Below, piece after piece: positions 7,689-12,227 of a stretch of DNA of 12,227 nt. The stretch spans positions 36,491 to 48,717 of the forward strand of contig JAADIA010000002.1 in assembly GCA_013151555.1 (NCBI GenBank), written 5' to 3'. Every line of letters starts with the position of its first letter. Position 1 is the stretch's first letter. Position numbers and translations under genes: made by a program. This DNA is from Nitrospirota bacterium. GTDB lineage: Bacteria; NPL-UPA2; JAADIA01. The notes under the pieces are model-generated. The model made no database searches. It saw only the letters and a list, made by a program, of their open reading frames with translations, and had not been told where the DNA came from.

Positions 7689-9255
7689 ATTTCTTATCCT
7701 TGAGTAATTTATACTCAATACTATCCACCAGGGCTTCCCAACAAGCTTCGATGATATTCTCAGAGACCCCGACTGTTCTCCAGGTATCTTCATGGTCACG
7801 GGATTCAATAAGTACCCGGGTCTGAGCCGCTGTCCCTGCCTTCGGATCGAGAATTCTCACCTTGAAATCACTAAGATACATATCCGCCAGGGCCGGATAA
7901 AATTTCTCCAGAGCCTTACGAAGGGCATTATCCAATGCATTAACCGGACCATCCCCTTCCGCCGCCGTATGTTCCCTTACGCCTTTGACTTTAACCTTTA
8001 TAGTAGCCTCGGAGATTAAACGGTTATCCTCTCTCTTCTCTACACTCACCCGAAACCCTTCCAGGTCGAAAAGTTTTTTATACCTCCCCAGAGATTTCTT
8101 CATCAAAAGTTCAAACGACCCCTCGGCCGCTTCAAACTGATAACCGCGATGCTCCAGATCTTTGATAGTCTTAACTATCTCTTTCGTTTCCGGACTATCC
8201 TTGCTCAAAGTCAGCCCAAACTGGGAAGCTTTAGACAAGACATTCCCTTTTCCGGAAAGCTCTGAGACAAGCACTCTCTGACGATTGCCTACTAATTCCG
8301 GCTTTATGTGCTCGAAACTCAGAGAAGTCTTCCGCACCGCATCTACATGCATCCCCCCTTTGTGAGCAAAAGCACTATCCCCGACAAAAGGTTGCCGGTC
8401 ATCAGGAATAATGTTAGCTAATTCGTTCACATAGCGAGAGACTTCCTTCAGAGAACGGAGTTGCTCATCACTTATACAATCAATTCCCAGTTTAAGTTTC
8501 AAATTAGGAATAACCAAACAAAGGTCAGCATTACCGCATCTTTCCCCATAACCATTGAGCGTTCCCTGTACTTGAGTAAAACCTGCCTTTACCGCCATTA
8601 TGGAATTAGCCACCGCCATTCCCGAATCGTTATGAGTATGTATTCCCAAAGGAGTCCTTATTGCTTTCTTGACCTTACGGGAGATATCCCCAATCTCATA
8701 AGGCATAACCCCCCCATTCGTATCACAGAGAACAATCCAATCCGCTCCGGCTTTTTCCGCTGCTTGCAAAGTCTTCAAAGCATATTCCGGCTCATCCTTG
8801 TATCCATCGAAGAAATGCTCAGCATCATAAATCACCTCTTTACCCTTCGATTTCATGAAAGAGACGGAATCCTCAATCATCTTGAGGTTTTTGGATAACG
8901 TAGTCTTCAATACCTTTTTTACATGCAGAGTCCAGCTTTTTCCGAAAATAGCCACCGTCGGTGTTTCTGCGTTGAGCATAGTTCTGAGATTGGGATCATT
9001 CCCGGCCACCTTGTCCGCCCGGCGGGTACTCCCGAAAGCAACAATTTTGGCCTGCTTGAGGGATATCTTTCCTACCTCCTTGAAAAAATCTATATCCTTG
9101 GGATTAGACCCCGGCCATCCACCTTCAATGTAGTGAATACCTAATTCATCCAACTTTTCGGCGATGGCCAACTTATCCTTCAAAGAAAAGGAAACCCCTT
9201 CTCCTTGCATCCCATCCCGCAAAGTAGTATCGTGCAATTTTACCTTAGCCGGCAT
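7687..9255 (-). CDS. cimA: (R)-citramalate synthase
   Basis: Condenses pyruvate with acetyl-CoA to citramalate, the first step of the threonine-independent route to isoleucine, in the cytosol. The 522-residue protein is of the LeuA/homocitrate synthase superfamily. It opens with [17 protein letters not shown] at 8-24, the long form seen in CimA proteins rather than LeuA, followed by a HMGL-like TIM barrel with [13 protein letters not shown] at 42-54, LCDTNGGV at 176-183, the metal ligands in HTHNDSG at 206-212, and [13 protein letters not shown] at 231-243. The [10 protein letters not shown] segment leads into a C-terminal LeuA allosteric dimer domain (about 385-515), where isoleucine would be expected to bind. 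GGGGA lies about 8 nt before the ATG. It follows lysC with a 96-bp gap and may share a transcript with it. Homocitrate or isopropylmalate synthase are less likely alternatives. Confidence 0.92.
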   Translation of the reverse strand: MPAKVKLHDTTLRDGMQGEGVSFSLKDKLAIAEKLDELGIHYIEGGWPGSNPKDIDFFKEVGKISLKQAKIVAFGSTRRADKVAGNDPNLRTMLNAETPTVAIFGKSWTLHVKKVLKTTLSKNLKMIEDSVSFMKSKGKEVIYDAEHFFDGYKDEPEYALKTLQAAEKAGADWIVLCDTNGGVMPYEIGDISRKVKKAIRTPLGIHTHNDSGMAVANSIMAVKAGFTQVQGTLNGYGERCGNADLCLVIPNLKLKLGIDCISDEQLRSLKEVSRYVNELANIIPDDRQPFVGDSAFAHKGGMHVDAVRKTSLSFEHIKPELVGNRQRVLVSELSGKGNVLSKASQFGLTLSKDSPETKEIVKTIKDLEHRGYQFEAAEGSFELLMKKSLGRYKKLFDLEGFRVSVEKREDNRLISEATIKVKVKGVREHTAAEGDGPVNALDNALRKALEKFYPALADMYLSDFKVRILDPKAGTAAQTRVLIESRDHEDTWRTVGVSENIIEACWEALVDSIEYKLLKDKK

Positions 9256-9295
9256 TTGCTATCCCCTATTTAGTATTATTCATACCCTCATTGCT

Positions 9296-9344
9296 TGATT
9301 ATGAGTTACTATCTTCTGATTACCGGTTCCAAATTCCGGGTTAC
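9296..9344. repeat. Seven-copy 7-bp degenerate tandem repeat between lysC and cimA
   Basis: The + strand reads in consecutive heptamers TGATTAT, GAGTTAC, TATCTTC, TGATTAC, CGGTTCC, AAATTCC, GGGTTAC, roughly NGRTTAC with drift. The transcript sense is GTAAYCN repeated. Unlike the other gaps there is no matching inverse arm, although ACCGGTTCCAAATTCCGGGT at 9322-9341 is itself a small imperfect palindrome. It begins directly after the lysC stop region and occupies half of the 96-bp gap. Confidence 0.7.
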
Positions 9345-9351
9345 TTGAGAA

Positions 9352-10569
9352 CTATCCCTTCCCTAATCCAAACTTAGTGTGGATTACTCTTACCGCCTTT
9401 TGGCCATATTTCTTATCCACGATACAGGATATCTTTATCTCTGAAGTACTAATCATCTCGATATTGATTTTCTTGGAAGCCAGAGCTCCGAACATCCGGG
9501 CTGCAATTCCGGAATGAGTTCGCATCCCTACCCCCACGATAGATATCCGGGCTATATTCTCATCGAAATCCACCCGCTCAGCTCCCATAGTCTCAGATAT
9601 CTTCTTGGCTATCGCTAAAGTCCTCTTTAAATCCCGTTTCATCACCGTGAAGGATATATCGGATTTCCCCTTTTTTCCTATATTTTGAATAATCATATCA
9701 ATATTTACATTCTCATCAGCTACAGTCTTAAAGATCTTTGCAGCTACTCCCGGCTTATCTGGCACTCCCCGCAGAGAGACCTTGGCTTCATCCGTATTCA
9801 GAGTAACTCCTCTGACTACAACATCCTCCATAAACTTATGTTCTTTAGTAACCATAGTCCCCTCCCCTCGCGAAAAACTGGAACGAACCCGGATAGGAAT
9901 ATCAAACCTCTTGGCAAACTCCACCGACCGGTTATGAAGCACCTTGGCACCAGCGCTGGCCAGCTCTAACATCTCATCGTAAGATATGTTGGACAATTTT
10001 CTGGCCCGAGGGACAATGCGAGGGTCGGCAGTATAAACACCCGCCACATCGGTATAAATCTCACAACAATTCGCCTTTAAAGCTGCCGCCAAAGCTACCG
10101 CAGTAAGATCAGACCCTCCGCGTCCCAGAGTGGTAATATTCTCATTTATATCCACTCCCTGAAAACCGGCAACGATAACTATTTTGCCCTTCCTTAACTC
10201 CTCCCTTATCCGGTTAGTATTAATCCTTAAAATCCGAGCCTTGGTATGAGAACTATCGGTAACAATTCCCACCTGGGGACCCGTAAAAGAGATAGCCCGA
10301 GCGCCAAGAGAGTGAATAGCCATAGCCAAAAGAGCAACGGAGACCTGTTCCCCCGTAGAAATCAAAACATCCATCTCCCGCTCAGCCGGTTCACTGGCAA
10401 TTTGATGAGCCAGCTCAATAAGCCGGTCGGTAGTATCTCCCAACGCAGAAACGACTACGACAACCTTCCCCCCCCGGCGTTTGGTTGCTACTATCCGTTT
10501 AGCGACCTTTTTAATCCGCTCCGGATCGGCTACAGAGCTACCTCCATATTTCTGAACGATTAAAGCCAT
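9352..10569 (-). CDS. lysC: Aspartokinase
   Basis: Phosphorylates aspartate to 4-phosphoaspartate, the committed step towards lysine, threonine, methionine and diaminopimelate. At 405 residues it is the monofunctional type, with no homoserine dehydrogenase fused. The kinase domain shows [11 protein letters not shown] at 5-15, [10 protein letters not shown] at 41-50, STGEQVS at 71-77, [15 protein letters not shown] at 147-161, and [14 protein letters not shown] at 172-185. Two ACT domains follow: one from about 263 ([18 protein letters not shown]) and one from about 340, with [10 protein letters not shown] and the effector-binding STSEIKIS at 373-380. Feedback inhibition by lysine and/or threonine is expected from the family. 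An in-frame TAA precedes the ATG directly, so the start cannot lie further up. Its own ribosome site is AGGGTGG close to the ATG, and a leader ORF overlaps the start. Confidence 0.98.
   Translation of the reverse strand: MALIVQKYGGSSVADPERIKKVAKRIVATKRRGGKVVVVVSALGDTTDRLIELAHQIASEPAEREMDVLISTGEQVSVALLAMAIHSLGARAISFTGPQVGIVTDSSHTKARILRINTNRIREELRKGKIVIVAGFQGVDINENITTLGRGGSDLTAVALAAALKANCCEIYTDVAGVYTADPRIVPRARKLSNISYDEMLELASAGAKVLHNRSVEFAKRFDIPIRVRSSFSRGEGTMVTKEHKFMEDVVVRGVTLNTDEAKVSLRGVPDKPGVAAKIFKTVADENVNIDMIIQNIGKKGKSDISFTVMKRDLKRTLAIAKKISETMGAERVDFDENIARISIVGVGMRTHSGIAARMFGALASKKINIEMISTSEIKISCIVDKKYGQKAVRVIHTKFGLGKG
9853..9865 (-). promoter_or_regulatory. Internal ribosome binding site and ATG for an aspartokinase beta subunit
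   Basis: Inside lysC the transcript reads CGAGGGGAGGGGACTATG: a perfect GGAGG core 5 nt before the ATG of residue Met239, in frame. Initiation here would give a 167-residue product (9855 down to 9352) made of only the two ACT domains. In Bacillus subtilis aspartokinase II and in corynebacterial aspartokinase the same gene makes an alpha subunit and an in-frame beta subunit from a start at about this place, forming alpha2beta2. The site is seen in the sequence; use in this organism is inferred. Confidence 0.6.
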
Positions 10570-10616
10570 TTACCACCCTTTCTTTCTCCCGAACCATAAT
10601 CGCCACATACTACCAT
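10560..10616 (-). CDS. Candidate 18-codon leader ORF overlapping the lysC start
   Basis: An ATG at 10614-10616 is preceded by AAAGGAGG (10622-10629) at 5-nt spacing, among the strongest ribosome sites in the window and stronger than that of lysC. It encodes [18 protein letters not shown] and ends in TAA at 10560-10562, in a different frame from lysC, so its last codons overlap the lysC ATG (10567-10569). Ribosomes terminating here would be placed on the lysC start, which suggests translational coupling or a leader peptide. There is no run of lysine, threonine or methionine codons, so classic amino-acid attenuation is not indicated. The peptide itself matches nothing I know. Confidence 0.4.
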   Translation of the reverse strand: MVVCGDYGSGERKGGKWL

Positions 10617-10634
10617 AGAGACCTCCTTTGTGCA

Positions 10635-10667
10635 ACAAGAAAAACACAAGAAAAACACAAGAAAAAA
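10635..10667. repeat. 11-bp tandem repeat, three copies
   Basis: ACAAGAAAAAC at 10635-10645 and 10646-10656 are identical; the third copy at 10657-10667 differs only in its last base. It lies just upstream of the strong ribosome site of the lysC leader ORF. On the transcript it is a T-rich stretch (TTTTTCTTGTG repeated), which should leave this part of the leader single-stranded. Confidence 0.85.
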
Positions 10668-10717
10668 TCCTCACTTTCCCTCTTTCCCTTGGAGAGAGAT
10701 AGAGATAGAATGAGGAT
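10667..10717. repeat. Imperfect palindrome in the lysC leader region
   Basis: Seven-base arms ATCCTCA (10667-10673) and TGAGGAT (10711-10717) are perfect inverse copies. Inside them a pyrimidine stretch (TTTCCCTCTTTCCCTT) faces a purine stretch (AGAGAGATAGAGATAGAA) across a TTGG turn, giving a long stem with mismatches and a 6-8 bp internal rhythm. No poly-T follows directly on the transcript except the T-rich tandem repeat itself, so the structure could be a weak terminator or attenuator upstream of lysC. Function unknown. Confidence 0.5.
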
Positions 10718-10851
10718 AAAGTCTCGAACCAGAGTTCTTTTTATTGTTCTGTTTCAACCCTTATTTTAGCAAAAAAAGCGTCTGAACTCTTAAACAGAGA
10801 AAAGACAGAGGACGACTTCACCCGTTACTGAACATTTCATCGTTTCACCCT
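10718..10851. other. Stretch without a recognisable gene
   Basis: This is part of the roughly 330-bp interval between the unidentified ORF at 10951-11175 and the lysC leader ORF. I find no convincing ORF, RNA gene or terminator. The complement contains GGTTCGAGAC, which resembles a tRNA T-loop, but the flanking bases cannot form the stem. A 16-codon ORF beginning MKCSVTG and ending in TAA lies in the complement; it is too short to call. Confidence 0.4.
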
Positions 10852-10947
10852 TCAAAGCAAATCGCTAAAGACATCAGGTCCTTCACAGATACAGTTAACG
10901 TCCGGATACGGCAGCAACTTTTTCTTCAGGCCCCCCTTCCCACCCAT
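10852..10947 (-). CDS. Possible 31-codon ORF, in frame behind the upstream ORF's stop
   Basis: The upstream 74-codon ORF ends in TAA at 10951-10953. One codon later, in the same frame, an ATG at 10945-10947 opens 31 codons ending in TGA at 10852-10854. The peptide has a glycine/lysine-rich start (MGGKGGLKKK) and a more protein-like tail containing YPDVNCICEGPDVF. Either it is the amputated C-terminus of the upstream gene, cut by one stop codon, or a chance ORF. No Shine-Dalgarno is visible at its ATG. I do not recognise the tail. Confidence 0.2.
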   Translation of the reverse strand: MGGKGGLKKKLLPYPDVNCICEGPDVFSDLL

Positions 10948-10950
10948 TTT

Positions 10951-11175
10951 TTAAAGAGGAAGAAAGAGATCAGCCATTTCATTTTTCTTCAATTTAAACC
11001 TGTTTCTTAAGACGTTTACACACAAAGAATTAACCTGTTCTCTATCAACATCATTAGGTAAAGATGATTTCATGTAAGCCCATTCAATTTTTTCAAATAA
11101 TTCTTCTGCTGTTTTCCGAATAAGGATTCTCCCTTCACCTGCTGTTAATATTTGAACAGGGTTATTACTCATCAT
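10951..11175 (-). CDS. Hypothetical 74-residue protein
   Basis: Not recognised. The protein is soluble and mixed in charge, without signal peptide or membrane segment. It contains ILIRKTAEELFEKIEWAY (about 17-34) and DREQVNSLCVNVLRNRFKLK (about 43-62), both likely helical. Two adjacent ATGs (11173-11175 and 11170-11172) could be the start; an in-frame TAA lies two codons upstream, and no Shine-Dalgarno is visible. The 11-bp sequence CAGGGTTATTA flanks the start on both sides. It stands alone between the toxin-antitoxin pair and lysC, in a stretch rich in short repeats, which suggests accessory DNA. The helix-rich make-up would suit a small DNA-binding or antitoxin-like protein, but that is a guess. 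Confidence 0.45.
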   Translation of the reverse strand: MMSNNPVQILTAGEGRILIRKTAEELFEKIEWAYMKSSLPNDVDREQVNSLCVNVLRNRFKLKKNEMADLFLPL

Positions 11176-11199
11176 AGCTTAGTTTTGGCAGGGTTATTA
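11157..11199. repeat. 11-bp direct repeat flanking an ORF start
   Basis: CAGGGTTATTA occurs at 11157-11167 and again at 11189-11199, exactly 32 bp apart (about three helical turns). The first copy lies inside the first codons of the 74-residue ORF and the second just upstream of it. Same-face spacing over a start is what an operator pair might look like; chance or a small duplication is equally possible. Confidence 0.5.
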
Positions 11200-11454
11200 T
11201 TTGTTGTCAACTACTTTTCATCCGCGTTGATTACGCCAAATTGATAAGATATCTTCCCCCTTTTCCTCTGTCTGGACACAAACTATCGCAGAATGTTTAG
11301 AAGTACCAGACCTTATAATGTTAACTATTTCCTACTTCTTCCTTCTATTATATGTTATTTGTGTTTTGGTATTTCAGCTTTTCAGTTTTCAGCTTTTTCA
11401 TCTGTCTTCTAACATTTCAGCTTTCCTATTTTTCCTCTGTCTTCTGTACTCTCA
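11200..11454. repeat. Gene-free stretch with TTTCAGCTT-type repeats downstream of the toxin gene
   Basis: No gene is visible on either strand. At 11371-11395 an 8-bp rhythm appears (TTTCAGCT, TTTCAGTT, TTCAGCTT), and a longer unit beginning TTTCAGCTT and ending CTGTCTTCT occurs twice (about 11387-11410 and 11415-11445). The repeats are pyrimidine-rich on the + strand. Between 11200 and 11370 I see only a perfect TTGACA (complement of 11215-11220) without a matching -10 box at normal spacing, and the 9-bp palindrome GTTGTCAAC around it. The + strand frame here looks hydrophobic only because of the T-rich repeat. Confidence 0.6.
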
Positions 11455-11883
11455 TTACCTACGGGCAACCTTATCAGGAAGTTTTAGTGTGTTTACAGAC
11501 ACTGACATCTTCTCAAACTCAGGGTCCTTATGCACAAGCAAAGCATCCCTGTCCAGGGCAGTTGCCGCGACAAAAGAATCTGCCACTGATAATCTACAAT
11601 TTGCTTTTATTCTCCCGGCCATCAGAGTAAGTCTTTCATGAGGATTGACTACTTCCAGCGGGAGAGATTTAACCAATACAACTAATTCTTTCGCGGCATC
11701 TTCACTCTTTGCCTGCCAGGTAATATAATATAGTTCCATTAAAGTAATAAAAGAGATATAGACTACGGTCTCTTTCTTTCTTTTTGCTGCTTCCAGAATA
11801 TCTTGTATTGCCTTACTGCCTTTTTCGCCCTTTGTATAGGCGAATATTGCAGAAGTATCCAGCACATATCTTTTTTTATCCAA
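11455..11883 (-). CDS. vapC: PIN-domain toxin of a VapBC-type pair
   Basis: Putative Mg2+-dependent endoribonuclease, 142 residues, usual PIN length. The four acidic positions are all present: D9 in YVLDTSAIFAY, E50 in LMELYY, D102 in SVADSFVAATAL, and D120 in LLVHKDPEF. The start is a TTG at 11881-11883, overlapping the end of the antitoxin gene by 8 bp; an AGGAGG sits 11 nt upstream inside the antitoxin gene, so the toxin is probably translationally coupled. The next candidate, GTG at codon 7, would leave only two residues before the first catalytic aspartate. Toxins of this class cleave tRNA or rRNA when the antitoxin is degraded; the target here cannot be read from the sequence. The 3' end is followed by pyrimidine-rich repeats, not a gene. 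Confidence 0.92.
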   Translation of the reverse strand: MDKKRYVLDTSAIFAYTKGEKGSKAIQDILEAAKRKKETVVYISFITLMELYYITWQAKSEDAAKELVVLVKSLPLEVVNPHERLTLMAGRIKANCRLSVADSFVAATALDRDALLVHKDPEFEKMSVSVNTLKLPDKVARR

Positions 11884-12103
11884 GGCTTCTCTCTTTCCTC
11901 CTGGATTTTAACAAAAACCCCAAAAGGTCTGTATCTTTAAATTTTCCCTTTAATGCCTTAACCGAATCTTCCGGTATAGGCAAAACAGTTATCGTATGCC
12001 CATCGTCAATCCATTCAAGTTTGGCATGAGGCTTAATATTATACCTTCGGCGTATAGCCACCGGTATAGCCGTCTGTCCTCTAACAGTTACCGTGCTGAT
12101 CAT
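11876..12103 (-). CDS. vapB: AbrB/SpoVT-type antitoxin
   Basis: Partner of the PIN toxin, 75 residues. The N-terminal half is a swapped-hairpin AbrB DNA-binding domain: STVTVRGQTAIPVAIRRRYN (3-22), then KLEWIDDGHTITVLPIP. The C-terminal tail (KGKFKDTDLLGFLLKSRRKE) is the part expected to wrap the toxin. I start it at the ATG at 12101-12103 because GGAGGTGA lies 7 nt upstream; a TTG six codons earlier would place the start before that ribosome site. Antitoxins of this type bind their own promoter with the toxin and repress the pair. The antitoxin-first order and 8-bp overlap are the classic arrangement. Confidence 0.92.
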   Translation of the reverse strand: MISTVTVRGQTAIPVAIRRRYNIKPHAKLEWIDDGHTITVLPIPEDSVKALKGKFKDTDLLGFLLKSRRKERSLG

Positions 12104-12227
12104 TTCCAACTCACCTCCCAATATAAATATACAAGATTTTTGCGGCTGATATGAGATTTGAGTTGTTTTATGTGATTATTAACTAATGAGTTATCTTTAG
12201 CAGATAAGTTTTTATTATGTTCAATTA
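12104..12227. promoter_or_regulatory. Upstream region of the toxin-antitoxin pair
   Basis: Holds the strong ribosome site GGGAGGTGA (complement of 12111-12119) of the antitoxin. Further up, the complement carries TATATTTATATT, a plausible -10 region, but no good -35 at 17 bp. The rest up to the window edge is AT-rich with no ORF; any operator palindrome is not evident. Confidence 0.4.

Noticed and set aside
10590-10640. Sigma-70 promoter TTGCAC-17 bp-TAGTAT before lysC
   Set aside because: Both hexamers match the consensus weakly and overlap the strong ribosome site and leader ORF, which explain the conservation better.
10720-10760. tRNA-like T-loop (GGTTCGAGAC on the complement)
   Set aside because: The flanking bases cannot form the five-pair T stem, and no anticodon or acceptor arm is present.
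10760-10815. Intrinsic terminator before a T7 run (complement of about 10773-10780)
   Set aside because: Only a four-base stem (TCTG/CAGA) can form before the run.
11318-11641. + strand ORF coding for an apparent membrane protein
   Set aside because: Its hydrophobicity comes from T-rich repeats, and its second half lies antisense to the well-supported toxin gene.
12104-12121. Upstream TTG start of the antitoxin
   Set aside because: The GGAGGTGA ribosome site lies downstream of it and correctly spaced for the ATG at 12103.

Overview
The window carries nine well-supported genes and one unidentified small ORF, all on the minus strand, so transcription runs from high to low coordinates. Base composition is moderately AT-rich, and several genes have clear Shine-Dalgarno sequences (AGGAG/GGAGG). 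The gene set, plus many short inverted and tandem repeats packed into the gaps, fits an uncultivated, probably anaerobic bacterium of a poorly sampled lineage. There is no rRNA or other marker here that would fix the phylum.

Layout in transcription order: (1) an AbrB-type antitoxin and PIN-domain toxin pair (about 12103-11455). (2) A variable stretch (11454-10617) with one unidentified 74-codon ORF, a possible 31-codon in-frame continuation behind its stop, and several repeats. (3) lysC (aspartokinase, 10569-9352), preceded by an 18-codon ORF with a very strong ribosome binding site that overlaps the lysC start. (4) cimA (citramalate synthase, 9255-7687). (5) valS (7613-4962). (6) uvrB (4826-2826). 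(7) A small 3D-domain lipoprotein (2644-2198). (8) nadC (1986-1030). (9) A monofunctional biotin-protein ligase (about 813-1).

Metabolically, lysC opens the aspartate family (Lys, Thr, Met), cimA opens the threonine-independent isoleucine route from pyruvate, and valS charges valine, so the first three genes form a loose amino-acid group. uvrB (nucleotide excision repair), nadC (NAD synthesis), the biotin ligase and the envelope lipoprotein look like ordinary housekeeping neighbours.

The most unusual feature is in the spacers. Every gap from birA to lysC contains a short-period repeat (period about 7-11 bp). Most of these are arranged as two inverted arms that could fold into a long degenerate hairpin. 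The sequence differs from gap to gap, but the layout is the same. The clearest case is valS-uvrB: four octamers of the form NAGGCACN, a spacer, then four octamers in inverse orientation, filling nearly all of the 135-bp gap. Other points of interest are a probable internal translation start for an aspartokinase beta subunit, the lysC leader ORF, and two genes (uvrB, birA) whose starts lie beside repeats and lack any Shine-Dalgarno. I see no CRISPR array, transposase, integrase, tRNA or rRNA, and no obviously new multi-gene system.
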